DNA of 64,000 bases from Hyperoodon ampullatus (lineage: Eukaryota; Chordata; Mammalia; Artiodactyla; Ziphiidae), in the NCBI GenBank assembly GCA_949752795.1, contig OX457057.1, forward strand, positions 157,953,980 through 158,017,979, given 5' to 3'. Position numbers and translations under genes: made by a program. The notes beneath the pieces were generated by a model. The model was not told where the DNA came from and did not search any database. It saw only the letters and a list, made by a program, of their open reading frames with translations. Shown piece after piece: positions 1 through 10,239 of this stretch (the first letter of the stretch is position 1; each line of letters opens with the position of its first letter).

Positions 1-405
1 TAAGCACTTTATATGGATTGTTTCATTTAATTCTCACAATAACCCTAGATGATGGTATTATTATTCTTCCTATTTAATGGATGAGAAAATGAGGCCCAGA
101 GAGCTTAAGTAATTTGCCCTCAAAGACACAGCTAGTGGGCTTCCCTGATGGCGCAGTGGTTGAGAGTCCTCCTGCCGATGCAGGGGACACAGGTTCGTGC
201 CCCGGTCCGGGAGGATCCCACATGCCGTGGAGTGGCTGGGCCCGTGAGCCACGACTGCTGAGCCTGTGCTCCGCAACGGGAGAGGCCACAACAGTGAGAG
301 GCCCGCGTACCGCAAAAAAAAAAAAAAAAAGACACAGCTAGTAAGTAAAGGAGGGATTTGAACCTTGACAGTCAGACTCCAGAGCCCAGTCTCTGAGTCA
401 ACACC
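1..405 (-). repeat. MIR SINE relic, split by a younger SINE
   Basis: The sequence reads as the reverse complement of the mammalian-wide MIR consensus: 'taagcacttt..', 'ctcacaataaccct', 'gagaaaatgaggcccagag', then 'gctagtaagtaaaggagggatttgaacc' and 'gactccagagcccag'. The left edge of the window cuts it. It is interrupted at 137-327 by a CHR SINE, and the MIR text resumes seamlessly after the duplicated target site. It is a neutral fossil inside the presumed RGL1 intron. Confidence 0.85.
137..327 (+). mobile_element. CHR-type cetacean SINE, short form, with target-site duplication
   Basis: This is a tRNA-derived, L1-mobilised SINE. It begins 'gggcttccctgatggcgcagtgg', holding a pol III A-box (tggcgcagtgg near 150), then a B-box-like 'ggttcgtgcc' near 192, and ends in 'cgtaccgc' plus an A tail. 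A 15-bp direct repeat AAAGACACAGCTAGT flanks it exactly (122-136 and 328-342), so the insertion edges are certain. Low divergence from the other copies in this window suggests a young insertion. ATG-started reading frames across it are chance. Confidence 0.95.
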
Positions 406-508
406 CGATCACACAAACCATAGTTATTCTGTTTATTTATTTTATGTCTCCCTGCACCAAATGATAAGTTCTTTGAGGTTAGAAACCTTGGGCTTTTCAC
501 TTACTCGG

Positions 509-1075
509 TCATTCATTCTTTCACTCCTTTAGTCCTCATTCAATGAGTATTTATTAAAGCCTATTTTCAGGCACTATTCTGGGCACTGAGGATACAGCAG
601 TGAACTAACCAAAGCCCCTGTTTTCATGGAGCACAATGCAGTGGGGGGAGATAAGCAATAAACTAGTAATTAGTTCATATACACTAGTCAGATGGTGAAA
701 AGTGCAACGGAGAAGAATAAAGTAGCCGAGGGCACTCAGACATGATTGGAGGGCCTGAGGTAGCTGCTTCACATGAGTGTCCAGGAAAGGCCTGACGTGA
801 ATGTGACAATGAACTAAAATCCTCCAGAAGGCGAGGGAATGGGCCACACAGATCTCTAGGAGGAGAGCCTTCCAAGCGGAGGGGAGAGCCAGGGCAAAGG
901 CCTTGGGGCAGTGGCAGGACGGTGCGCTTGAGAAACGTCAAGAAGACCGGTGAGGAAGGAGCGGAACAGATGAAGCGGAGACAGAGAAGGAGGTGAGCGT
1001 GCCGGTGGCAGGGGCAGATCACGAGGGCCTGGCCGGCCATGGTCAGGGCTTTGCTTTCACCCTTTACCGCGCTCA
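509..1075 (-). repeat. L2 LINE 3' end relic
   Basis: Reverse-complement L2 text is recognisable: 'caatgagtatttattaaagcc', 'gcactattctgggcactgaggatacagcagtgaac', 'atggagcacaatgcagtggggggagataagcaataaac', 'ccttccaagcggaggggagagccagggcaaaggccttggggcagtg', 'ggccatggtcagggctttgctttcac'. Divergence is high, as expected for an ancient element. A weakly L2-like stretch in the other orientation lies just before it (about 425-505). The 161-codon minus-strand frame at 684-1169 falls mostly inside it and is not a gene. Confidence 0.75.
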
Positions 1076-2605
1076 CCGCGATACGCCCTGAGCCTGGAGT
1101 AGAGCCTGCGCTTAGCGGACACTCACTAAACACGTGCCAAGTGAATTCACTAATGCCCTCTGCTATCACGAATAATTGAGGATGGGGAGGGGAGGGAAGG
1201 GAAGGAGCTACTTATTGGGGATGATGAAGAACAGAGAGGAGGAAGTCAAGGCAAGAGAGACCTCACATGAAGCTGCTGACTCAAGGACCTCTGGGAGCCT
1301 TCGCTTTTCTAATCAACCCCAGCCCGGGAACATCTGAAGCATTTTTTCTTTAACTGACCCACAAGAACACAGGTCAGGTATGAGGAAAATGTTCAGAAGC
1401 TGACCTTGACTCAGAAGAATGACACAGTGAAATAGCCTGCAGATGTCGGGAACACCAAGTGAGGCCTTGATTAAGACTGCAGACCGTACACCACAGAGCA
1501 GCCAGGGGCTTGTTTTTAATCGCTCCGAATAATATCTTCCACGGCAGGCACCTCTCCACCCAAGTGTGACCTGACAACTGGGTCACGGCCACCAAGCCTA
1601 CCTTGGAGAGGTCTTGCTACCACCATGGAGCCAGTTATTCAAGGAGAAGACAAAGGTCAGAGACAACAGGCAAAAACTCCTTGTTCTCTTGCAAGAAAGG
1701 AAGGGGTCAATGATGCCGAAGAAAGAACCAGGCAGTGTGCTTTCACTCACGAGGTCTGGTTCTCTAGGCAAAGGTCTCCCATGATCAGAAAAAAAGTCAG
1801 AAAACCCAGAAGGAGCCTCAGTCCTCCCCTCCAGGCCTTTGCTGTGAAGGGCCCTCCACCTTCCTTGACCTTCAATTTGTCACATTATCTCCATATTATT
1901 GATGATGGTAGCAGGAACATTAATGTCCCCTTAACTATCGCCCTGATAGTTAAGGGAACATTAACAGCCAAAGTACCTAGTATTTCTGTTCCACCTGACG
2001 GTTTCAAAACACTATAAAATTTCCCTTGACAATACTATCTTCACCTCCAGCCCCAACCTACAACTGTCTGAAAGGGAGACCAAGGAAAGGACAAAAACTT
2101 TACAGTCACTATTCAGCCAGAGAAAGAAAATGAAACGGTGTCTCTTGCTATAACTTGTTTCTCCTTCACATTTAAAGTTTTTTCTCAAGTCTGATGGCCT
2201 TCATGCCCTTGCTGTCAGGTTTCTTCTATTTTCTACTGCAGGTCCTTGTCACCCATCTCTCTTCTCTGGCCCGTTTACTGCCTCCAAGAGCTTGGTGGCT
2301 CATTGGTGCCTCCTTCTTCCACCTGTAATTGGTAACAATTCTAAACCATCAGCTGCGCATCTCTCGTTAGCATGCTACAGCCACTGCAGATACAACAAAG
2401 GTCGGAAGGTCGACGGAAGAAACAGGTTACAACTGGGGGCAGGGAGCAGGCAGCACCCTGACAACCACAGAATCTGTCTACAAGTTGGGATTTTCCTTAG
2501 GTTTAAGATGAATTAATACATTATTAACAAGTCAGTGCGAGCCTGTGGCTCAGTTTTCCCCAACCACAAAAAGGTGCTCTTGCAGAGCTCTTCAGGAATC
2601 TTCTC
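1076..2605. other. Unassigned intronic sequence
   Basis: No exon or repeat family was recognised. It contains a G-rich motif with four G runs (1184-1201), a 130-codon plus-strand frame with a strong Kozak context (1625-2017), and inside that frame a near-perfect hairpin (1921-1963). The frame shows no recognisable domain. Confidence 0.5.
1921..1963. repeat. Near-perfect inverted repeat (19-bp stem, 5-nt loop)
   Basis: The left arm TAATGTCCCCTTAACTATC (1921-1939) pairs with GATAGTTAAGGGAACATTA (1945-1963) at 18 of 19 positions. The loop is GCCCT (1940-1944). The flanks do not extend the pairing, and no TA or 8-bp duplication was seen, so it is not an obvious transposon end. Confidence 0.9.
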
Positions 2606-2939
2606 GGACTTCCCTTGTGGCGCAGTGGTTAAGAATCTGCCTGCCAAGGCAGGGGACACGGGTTCGATCCCTGGTCCGGGAAGATCCCACATGCCACGGA
2701 GCAACTAAGCCCGTGCACCACAACTACTGAGCCTGTGCTCTAGAGCCCGCGAGCCACAACTACTAAGCCCACGTGCCACAACTACTGAAGCCCGCGCACC
2801 TAGAGCCCGTGCTCCGCAACAGGAGCTACCGCATTAAGCTCATGCACTGCAACAAAGAGTAGCCCCCGTTCAACGCAACTACAGAAAGCCTGTATGCAGC
2901 AACAAAGACCCAACGCAGCTAAAAAATTAAAAAAAAAAA
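2606..2939 (+). mobile_element. CHR-type SINE, long form
   Basis: It starts 'ggacttcccttgtggcgcagtggttaag', with a pol III A-box, then a B-box 'gggttcgatccc', then the tandem 'cacaactactgagcc / agcccgcgagccacaactactaagccc' body typical of the longer CHR form, ending in an A-rich tail. A short direct repeat GAATCTT (2596-2602 and 2940-2946) is a possible target-site duplication. It lies only about 45 bp upstream of the full-length L1. Confidence 0.9.
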
Positions 2940-2995
2940 GAATCTTATGAAAAATGCTACGTAAAATCAAATACAATGACAATGGGGGCCGGAGG

Positions 2996-3005
2996 AAGAT
3001 GGCGG
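2996..3005 (+). promoter_or_regulatory. YY1-like site in the L1 promoter
   Basis: AAGATGGCGG matches the YY1 core (AAGATGGCGGC) and lies about 12 bp from the L1 5' end. In human L1 the equivalent site directs accurate initiation at +1. Binding in this species is inferred from the match alone. Confidence 0.65.
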
Positions 3006-3871
3006 AAGAGTAAGACGCGGAGATCACCTTCCTCCCCACAGATACATCAGAAATTCATCTACACGTGGAACAACTCCAACAGAACACCTACTGAACGCTG
3101 ACAGAAGACCTCAGACCCCCCAAAAGGCAAGAAACTCCCCACATACCTGGGTAGGTCAAAAGAAAAAAAGAATAAACAGAGACAATAGGATATGGACGGG
3201 ACCTGCACCAGTGGGAGGGAGCCGTGAAGGAGGGAAGGTTTCTACACACTACAAGCCCCTTCGCGGGCGGAGACTGCAGGTGGCGGAGGGGGAAAGCTTC
3301 GGAGTAGCGGAGGAGAGCACAGCAACAGGGGTGCGGAGGGCAAAGCAGAGAGATTTTGGCACAGAGGATCGGTGCCCTCAGGCACACACCAGCCCGAGAG
3401 ACTTGTCTGCTCGGCCGCCAGGGCGGGCGGGGCTGGGAGCTGAGGCTCGGGTATCGGCTTTCAGTCAGAGCGCAGGGAGAGGTCTGGGGCTGGCGGCAGG
3501 AAGAGACCCTGAAGGGGTTAGTGCTAGCCCGGAGGGAGTCCGGGGAAAGGGTCTGGAGCTACCGGAGAGGCAAGAGACTTTTTTCCCTTTTGTTGCCTGG
3601 TGCGCGAGGAGAGGGCATTCCCCTCCCTCCCCTCTGCCTGAGTGAGCCAGAGCCCCCGAATCAGCGGCCCCTTTAAACCCGTCCTGTCTGAGCGAAGAAC
3701 GGACGCCCTCCGGCGACCTACGCGCAGAGGCGGGGCCAGGTCCAAGGCTGAGACCCGGGAGCTGTGAGAGCAGAGACAGGGAAATCTCTCTGTGCAGCCT
3801 CCGAGGCAGCGGATTAAAGCTCCACGGTCCAGTTGATGTGCCCTGCGTCTGTGGAGTGCATGAATGGACAG

Positions 3872-4095
3872 CGAATCATCCCAAATTGAGGAAGTGGACC
3901 TTGAGGACAAGATTTAAGACTTTCCCCCCCTTTTTTTTTCCTCTTTTTACAACGAATTATCTCAAATTAAGGAGGTGGACTTAGCAAGATTTCAGACTTT
4001 TCGCCCTTTTCCTCTTTTTACAACGAATTATCCCAAATCGAGGAGGTGGACTTGGAGAGCAAGATTTTTTATTTTTCCCCCTGCTCTCTTTTTGT
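3872..4095 (+). repeat. Three tandem promoter-region units in the L1 5'UTR
   Basis: The motif 'cgaatta/catcccaaat..gaggaggtggactt..gcaagattt..gactttt..cctctttttacaa' occurs three times: about 3872-3952 (81 bp), 3953-4023 (71 bp) and 4024-4095. Units differ by small indels in the T/C tract and by substitutions. The arrangement recalls the monomer arrays of mouse L1 promoters, although the units are shorter. Confidence 0.8.
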
Positions 4096-4257
4096 GAATG
4101 TGTATGTGTAATCTTCTGTGTAAGATTCTCTCTGTATAGCTTTGCTTCCACCATATGTCCCAGGGTTCTTTCGGTCCGTGTTTTTTTTCAATAATTACTT
4201 GTTAATTTTAATAACGCTACTATATTTCATACTTTATTCTATTTTACTTTACCTGCT

Positions 4258-4600
4258 CTTTCTTTTTTTCCTCCCTTCCCTTCCTCCCTCCCTCCCTCCA
4301 CTCCTCCTTTCCTTCTTTCTTTTTCTTTCCTCCATCCTCCCTCCCTCCCACCCTTCTTCTTTCCACTTTCTTTTTCTTTCCTTCCTCCCTCCCTCCCTCC
4401 CTCCTGTCTTTCTTTCTTTCTTTCCTTCCTCCCTCCCTCCCTCTCTTCTTCCATTCACTCTTCCTTTTGCTTTCATTCCTCCCTCCCTCCCTCCTTTCTT
4501 TCCTTCTTTCTTTCCATCCTTCCTCCCTCCCTCCTTTCTTTCTTTCTTCCTTCCTTCCTTTCTTCCCTTCTTCCTTTCTTTCAATCTCTCTTTCTTTCTT
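4258..4600 (+). repeat. Polypyrimidine (CCCT/CTTT) tract inside the L1 5'UTR
   Basis: About 340 bp consist almost only of C and T on the plus strand, as interleaved runs of 'ccctccct' and 'tttctttc' with occasional A or G. Reading frames across it on both strands (for example 4142-4642 plus, 4249-4584 minus) are Ser/Leu/Pro/Phe-rich or Lys/Glu/Gly-rich translations of the repeat and are not genes. Confidence 0.95.
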
Positions 4601-5141
4601 CTACTAATTATTTCTCTCTACTTTTTCTCACTGTTATTCTGAGCCGGGTGGATGAAAGGCTCTTGGTGCTGCAGCCAGGAGTTAGTGCTGTGCCTCTGAA
4701 GTGGGAGAGCCAACTTCAGGACACGGGTCCACAAGAGACCTCCCAGCTCCACATAATATCAAGCAGCGAAAATCTCCCAGGGATCTCCATCTCAACACCA
4801 GCACCCAGCTTCAGTCAACGACCAGCAAGCTACAGTGCTGGTCACCCTATGCCAAGCAACTAGCAAGGCAGGAACACAACCCCACCCATTAGCAGAGAGG
4901 CTACCTAAAAACATAATAAGGCCACAGACACCCCAAAACACACCACCAGACGTGGACCTGTCCACCAGAAAGACAAGATCGAGCTTCAACCACCGGAACA
5001 CAGGCATTAGTCCCCCCCACCAGGAAGCCTACACAACTTACTGAAACAACCTTAGCCACGGGGGACAGACACCAAAAACAACGGGAACTACGAATCTGCA
5101 GCCTGCAAAAAGGAGACCCCAAACACAGTAACATAAACAAA

Positions 5142-6035
5142 ATGAGAAAGCAGAAAAACACACAGCAGGTGAAGGAGCAAGATAAAAACCTACCAGACCT
5201 AACAAATGAAGAGGTAATAGGCAGTCTATCTGAAAAAGAATTCAGAATAATGATAGTAAAGATGATCCAAAATCTTGGAAATAGGATAGACAAAATGCAA
5301 GAAACAGTTAACAAGGACCTAGAAGAACCAAAGATGAATCAAGCATCGATTAAAAACACAATAAATGAAATGAAAAATACTCTAGATGGGATCAATAGCA
5401 GAATAACTGAGGCAGAAGAACGGATAAGTGAGGTGGAAGATAAAATAGTGGAAATAACTGATGCAGAGAAAAATAAAGAAAAAAGAATGAAAAGAATAGA
5501 GGACAGTCTCAGAGACCTCTGGGACAACATTAAACGCACCAACATTCGAATTATAGGGGTTCCAGAAGAAGAAGAGAAAAAGAAAGGGACTGAGAAAATA
5601 TTTGAAGAGATTATAGTTGAAAACTTCCCTAATATGGGAAAGGAAATAGTTAATCAAGTCCAGGAGGCACAGAGAGTCCCATACAGAATAAATCCAAGGA
5701 GAAATACGCCAAGACACATATTAATCAAACTGTCAAAAATTAAACACAAAGAAATCATATTAAAAGCAGCAAGGGAAAAACAACAAATAACACACAAGGG
5801 AATCCCCATCAGGTTAACAGCTGATCTCTCAGCAGAAACTCTACAAGCCAGAAGGGAGTGGCAGGACATAATTAAAGTGATGAAGGAGAGAAACCTGCAA
5901 CCAAGATTACTCTACCCAGCAAGGATCTCATTCAGATTTGATGGAGAAATTAAAACGTTTACAGACAAGCAAAAGCTGAGAGAGTTCAGCACCACCAAAC
6001 CAGCTTTACAACAAATGCTAAAGGAACTTCTCTAG
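5142..6035 (+). CDS. ORF1: L1 ORF1p, RNA-binding chaperone
   Basis: The product is a 297-aa nucleic-acid chaperone that trimerises and coats L1 RNA in the cytoplasmic ribonucleoprotein. Residues about 45-125 are rich in E, K, I and L with heptad spacing, fitting the coiled coil. An RRM follows, with its first strand near NIRIIGV (134-140). The C-terminal domain carries TPRHI (189-193), AAREK (209-213) and [18 protein letters not shown] (223-240), strongly conserved in L1 ORF1p. It is about 40 aa shorter than human ORF1p (338 aa), at the N-terminus and after the last helix. The start is the first ATG of the frame (context aaaATGAG). No frameshift or stop interrupts it. ORF2 follows after 58 bp. 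Confidence 0.97.
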   Translation: MRKQKNTQQVKEQDKNLPDLTNEEVIGSLSEKEFRIMIVKMIQNLGNRIDKMQETVNKDLEEPKMNQASIKNTINEMKNTLDGINSRITEAEERISEVEDKIVEITDAEKNKEKRMKRIEDSLRDLWDNIKRTNIRIIGVPEEEEKKKGTEKIFEEIIVENFPNMGKEIVNQVQEAQRVPYRINPRRNTPRHILIKLSKIKHKEIILKAAREKQQITHKGIPIRLTADLSAETLQARREWQDIIKVMKERNLQPRLLYPARISFRFDGEIKTFTDKQKLREFSTTKPALQQMLKELL

Positions 6036-6093
6036 GCAAGAAACACAACAGAAGGACTATACCTACAATAACGAACCCAAAGCCATTAAGGAA

Positions 6094-9000
6094 ATGGGAA
6101 TAGGAACATACATATCAATAATTACCTTAAATGTAAATGGACTAAATGCTCCCACCAAAAGACACAGAGTGGCTGAATGGATACAAAAACAAGACCCATA
6201 TATATGCTGTCTACAAGAGACCCACTTCAGACCTAGAGACACATACAGATTGAAAGTAAGGGGATGGAAAAAGATATTCCATGCAAATGGAAATCAAAAG
6301 AAAGCTGGAGTAGCAATTCTTATATCAGACAAAATAGACTTTAAAATAAAGACTATTAGAAGAGACAAAGAAGGACACTACATAACGATAAAGGGATCGA
6401 TCCAAGAAGAAGATATAACAATTGTAAATATTTATGCACCCAACATAGGAGCACCTCAATACATAAGGCAAATACTAACAGCCATAAAAGGGGAAATCGA
6501 CAGTAACACAATCATAGTAGGGGACTTTAACACCCCACTTTCACCAATGGACAGATCATCCAAAATGAAAATAAATAAGGAAACACAAGCTTTAAATGAT
6601 ACATTAAACAAGATGGACTTAATTGATATTTATAGGACATTCCATCCAAAAACAACAGAATACACATTTTTCTCAAGTGCTCATGGAACATTCTCCAGGA
6701 TAGATCATATCTTGGGTCACAAATCAAGCCTTGGTAAATTTAAGAAAATTGAAATTGTATCAAGTATCTTTTCCGACCACAATGCTATGAGACTAGACAT
6801 CAATTACAGGAAAAGATCTGTAAAAAATACAAACACATGGAGGCTAAACAATACACTACTCAATAACGAAGTGATCACTGAAGAAATCAAAGAGGAAATT
6901 AAGAAATACCTAGAAACAAATGACAATGGAGACACGACGACCCAAAACCTATGGGACGCAGCAAAAGCAGTTCTAAGGGGGAAGTTTATAGCAATACAAT
7001 CCCACCTTAAGAAACAGGAAACATTTCGAGTAAACAACCTGACCCTGCACCTAAAGCAATTAGAGAAAGAAGAACAAAAAACCCCCAAAGTTAGCAGAAG
7101 GAAAGAAATCATAAAGATCAGATCAGAAATAAATGAAAAAGAAATGAAGGAAACGATAGCAAAGATCAACCAAACTAAAAGCTGGTTCTTTGAGAAGATA
7201 AACAAAATTGACAAACCATTAGCCAGACTCATCAAGAAAAGAAGGGAGAAGACTCAAATCAGTAGAATTAGAAATGAAAAAGGAGAAGTAACAACTGACA
7301 CTGCAGAAATACAAAAGATCATGAGAGATTACTATAAGCAACTCTATGCCAATAAAATGGACAACCTGGAAGAAATGGACAAATTCTTAGAAATGCACAA
7401 CCTACCAAGACTGACTCAGGAAGAAATAGAAAATATGAATAGACCAATCACAAGCACTGAAATTGAAACTGTGATTAAAAATCTTCCATCAAACAAAAGC
7501 CCAGGACCAGATGGCTTCACAGGCGAATTCTATCAAACATTTAGAGAAGAGCTAACACCCATCCTTCTCAAACTCTTCCAAACAATATCAGAGGAAGGAA
7601 CACTCCCAAACTCATTCTACGAGGCCACCATCACCTTGATACCAAAACCAGGTAAGGATGTCACAAAGAAAGAAAACTACAGGCCAATATCACTGATGAA
7701 CATAGATGCAAAAATCCTCAACAAACTACTAGCAAACAGAATCCAACAGCACATTAAAAGGATCATACACCATGATCAAGTGGGGTTTATTCCAGGAATG
7801 CAAGGATTCTTCAATATACGCAAATCAATCAATGTGATACACCATATTAACAAGTTGAAGGAGAAAAACCATATGATCATCTCAATAGATGCAGAGAAAG
7901 CTTTCGACAAAATTCAACACCCATTTATGATAAAAACCCTGCAGAAAGTAGGCATAGAGGGAACTTTCCTCAACATAATAAAGGCCATATATGACAAACC
8001 CACAGCCAACATTGTCCTCAATGGTGAAAAACTGAAACCATTTCCACTAAGATCAGGAACAAGACAAGGCTGCCCACTCTCACCACTCTTATTCAACCTA
8101 GTTTTGGAAGTTTTAGCCACAGCAATCAGAGAAGAAAAGGAAATAAAAGGAATCCAAATTGGAAAAGAAGAAGTAAAGCTGTCACTGTTTGCAGATGACA
8201 TGATACTATACATAGAGAATCCTAAAGATGCTACCAGAAAACTACTAGAGCTAATCAATGAATTTGGTAAAGTAGCAGGATACAAAATTAATGCACAGAA
8301 ATCTCTGGCATTCCTGTACACTAATGATGAAAAATCTGAAAATGAAATCAAGAAAACACTCCCATTTACCATTGCAACAAAAAGAATAAAATATCTAGGA
8401 ATAAACCTACCTAAGGAGACAAAAGACCTGTATGCAGAAAATTATAAGACACTGATGAAAGAAATTAAAGATGATATAAATAGATGGAGAGATATACCAT
8501 GCTCCTGGATTGGAAGAATCAATATTGTGAAAATGACTCTACTACCCAAAGCAATCTACAGATTCAATGCAATCCCTATCAAACTACCACTGGCATTTTT
8601 CACAGAAGTAGAACAAAAAACTTCAAAATTTGTTTGGAAAAACAAAAGACCCCGAATAGCCAAAGCAATCTTGAGAACGAAAAACGGAGCTGGAGGAATC
8701 AGGCTCCCTGACTTCAGACTATACTACAAAGCTACAGTAATTAAGACAGTGTGGTACTGGCATAAAAACAGAAAGATAGATCAGTGGATCAGGATAGAAA
8801 GCCCAGAGATAAACCCACGCACATATGGCCAACTTATCTTTGATAAAGGAGGCAGGAATGTACAGTGGAGAAAGGACAGCCTCTTCAATAAGTGGTGCTG
8901 GGAAAACTGGACAGGGACATGTAAAAGTATGAGATTAGATCATTCCCTAACACCATACACAAAAATAAGCTCAAAATGGATTAAAGACCTAAATGTAAGG

Positions 9001-9912
9001 CCAGAAACTATCAAACTCCTAGAGGAAAACATAGGTAGAACACTCTATGACATAAATCACAGCAAGATCCTTTTGGACCCACCTCCTAGAGAAATGGAAA
9101 TAAAAACAAAGATAAACAAATGGGACCTAATGAAACTTCAAAGCTTTTGCACAGCAAAGGAAACCATAAACAAGACCAAAAGACAACCCTCAGAATGGGA
9201 GAAAATATTTGCAAATGAAGCAACTGACAAAGGATTAATCTCCAAAATTTATAAACAGCTCATGCAGCTCAATAGCAAAAAAACAAACAACCCAATCCAA
9301 AAATGGGCAGAAGACTTAAATAGGCATTTCTCCAAAGAAGATATACAGACTGCCAACAAACACATGAAAGAATGCTCAACATCATTAATCATTAGAGAAA
9401 TGCAAATCAAAACTACAATGAGATATCATCTCACACCAGTCAGAATGGCCATCATCAAGAAATCTAGAAACAATAAATGCTGGAGAGGGTGTGGAGAAAA
9501 GGGAACACTCTTGCACTGCTGGTGGGAATGTGAATTGGTACAGCCACTATGGAGAACAGTATGGAGGTTCCTTAAAAAACTACAAATAGAACTACCATAT
9601 GACCCAGCAATCCCACTACTAGGCATATACCCTGAGAAAACCATAATTCAAAAAGAGACATGTACCAAAATGTTCATTGCAGCTCTATTCACAATAGCCC
9701 GGAGCTGGAAACAACCTAAGTGTCCATCATCGGATGAATGGATAAAGAAGATGTGGCACATATATACAATGGAATATTACTCAGCCATAAAAAGAAACGA
9801 AACTGAGCTATTTGTAATGAGGTGGATAGACCTAGAGTCTGTCATACAGAGTGAAGTAAGTCAGAAAGAGAAAGACAAATACCATATGCTAACACATATA
9901 TATGGAATTTAA
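6094..9912 (+). CDS. ORF2: L1 ORF2p, endonuclease and reverse transcriptase
   Basis: This 1272-aa protein nicks target DNA and reverse-transcribes L1 RNA (and SINE RNA in trans) at the nick. Human ORF2p is 1275 aa. The N-terminal APE-type endonuclease (about 1-238) keeps the catalytic set: N13, E42 in QETH, Y114, D144 and N146 in GDFN, T191, D204, and S227-D228-H229. The reverse transcriptase core contains [30 protein letters not shown] and the active-site FADD at 699-702 (D701, D702). The C-terminus has the CX3CX7HX4C motif (C1129, C1133, H1141, C1146). No in-frame stop or frameshift is seen. It ends GGA-ATT-TAA, directly followed by an A run. Translation is expected by unconventional reinitiation after ORF1, as in other L1s. 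Confidence 0.98.
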   Translation: MGIGTYISIITLNVNGLNAPTKRHRVAEWIQKQDPYICCLQETHFRPRDTYRLKVRGWKKIFHANGNQKKAGVAILISDKIDFKIKTIRRDKEGHYITIKGSIQEEDITIVNIYAPNIGAPQYIRQILTAIKGEIDSNTIIVGDFNTPLSPMDRSSKMKINKETQALNDTLNKMDLIDIYRTFHPKTTEYTFFSSAHGTFSRIDHILGHKSSLGKFKKIEIVSSIFSDHNAMRLDINYRKRSVKNTNTWRLNNTLLNNEVITEEIKEEIKKYLETNDNGDTTTQNLWDAAKAVLRGKFIAIQSHLKKQETFRVNNLTLHLKQLEKEEQKTPKVSRRKEIIKIRSEINEKEMKETIAKINQTKSWFFEKINKIDKPLARLIKKRREKTQISRIRNEKGEVTTDTAEIQKIMRDYYKQLYANKMDNLEEMDKFLEMHNLPRLTQEEIENMNRPITSTEIETVIKNLPSNKSPGPDGFTGEFYQTFREELTPILLKLFQTISEEGTLPNSFYEATITLIPKPGKDVTKKENYRPISLMNIDAKILNKLLANRIQQHIKRIIHHDQVGFIPGMQGFFNIRKSINVIHHINKLKEKNHMIISIDAEKAFDKIQHPFMIKTLQKVGIEGTFLNIIKAIYDKPTANIVLNGEKLKPFPLRSGTRQGCPLSPLLFNLVLEVLATAIREEKEIKGIQIGKEEVKLSLFADDMILYIENPKDATRKLLELINEFGKVAGYKINAQKSLAFLYTNDEKSENEIKKTLPFTIATKRIKYLGINLPKETKDLYAENYKTLMKEIKDDINRWRDIPCSWIGRINIVKMTLLPKAIYRFNAIPIKLPLAFFTEVEQKTSKFVWKNKRPRIAKAILRTKNGAGGIRLPDFRLYYKATVIKTVWYWHKNRKIDQWIRIESPEINPRTYGQLIFDKGGRNVQWRKDSLFNKWCWENWTGTCKSMRLDHSLTPYTKISSKWIKDLNVRPETIKLLEENIGRTLYDINHSKILLDPPPREMEIKTKINKWDLMKLQSFCTAKETINKTKRQPSEWEKIFANEATDKGLISKIYKQLMQLNSKKTNNPIQKWAEDLNRHFSKEDIQTANKHMKECSTSLIIREMQIKTTMRYHLTPVRMAIIKKSRNNKCWRGCGEKGTLLHCWWECELVQPLWRTVWRFLKKLQIELPYDPAIPLLGIYPEKTIIQKETCTKMFIAALFTIARSWKQPKCPSSDEWIKKMWHIYTMEYYSAIKRNETELFVMRWIDLESVIQSEVSQKEKDKYHMLTHIYGI

Positions 9913-10239
9913 AAAAAAAAAAAATGTCATGAAGAACCTAGGGGTAAAACGGGAATAAAGACACAGACCTACTTGAGAATGGACTTGAGGATATGGGGAA
10001 GGGGAAGGGTAAGCTGTGACAAAGGGAAAGAGAGGCATGGACATATATACACTACCAAACGTAAGGTAGATAGCTAGTGGGAAGCAGCCGCAGAGCACAG
10101 GGAGATCAGCTCGGTGCTTTGTGACCGCCTGGAGGGGTGGGATGGGGAGGGTGGGAGGGAGGGAGATGCATGAGGGAAGGGATGTGGGAACAGATGTATA
10201 TGTATGACTGATTCACTTTGTTATAAAGCAGAAACTAAT
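9913..10239 (+). promoter_or_regulatory. L1 3'UTR with G-rich tract and poly(A) signal
   Basis: The stop codon is overlapped by an A14 run (about 9911-9924). A G-rich segment at 10131-10165 ('ggaggggtgggatggggagggtgggaggga') contains more than four G runs, as in many mammalian L1 3'UTRs. AATAAA at 10237-10242 merges into the A tail (10240-10251). The minus-strand L1 fragment at 46451-46999 shares the same 3'UTR organisation. Confidence 0.85.

Larger units (their letters stand above)
2985..5141 (+). promoter_or_regulatory. L1 5'UTR with internal promoter region
   Basis: In the L1 family the 5'UTR carries the internal pol II promoter. Here it starts with a YY1-like box AAGATGGCGG (2996-3005), placed as in human L1, where YY1 fixes the start site. 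A GC-rich, CpG-bearing block follows (about 3230-3850), then three diverged tandem units (3872-4095), a 340-bp polypyrimidine tract (4258-4600) and a less biased segment running to ORF1. At 2.16 kb it is longer than the ~0.9-kb human L1 5'UTR. Confidence 0.85.

Noticed and set aside
684..1169. 161-codon minus-strand frame
   Set aside because: It lies mostly inside an L2 relic; not a gene.
3211..3645. 144-codon plus-strand frame in the L1 5'UTR
   Set aside because: It sits in a GC-rich promoter region upstream of ORF1, has no domain, and overlaps another frame; best explained by base composition.
3230..3850. CpG-rich block as a host gene promoter or CpG island
   Set aside because: It lies wholly within the L1 5'UTR between its 5' end and ORF1, so it belongs to the element.
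4142..4642. 166-codon hydrophobic frame and several opposed Lys/Glu-rich frames
   Set aside because: They are direct translations of the polypyrimidine tract in the L1 5'UTR; composition follows the repeat, not a protein.
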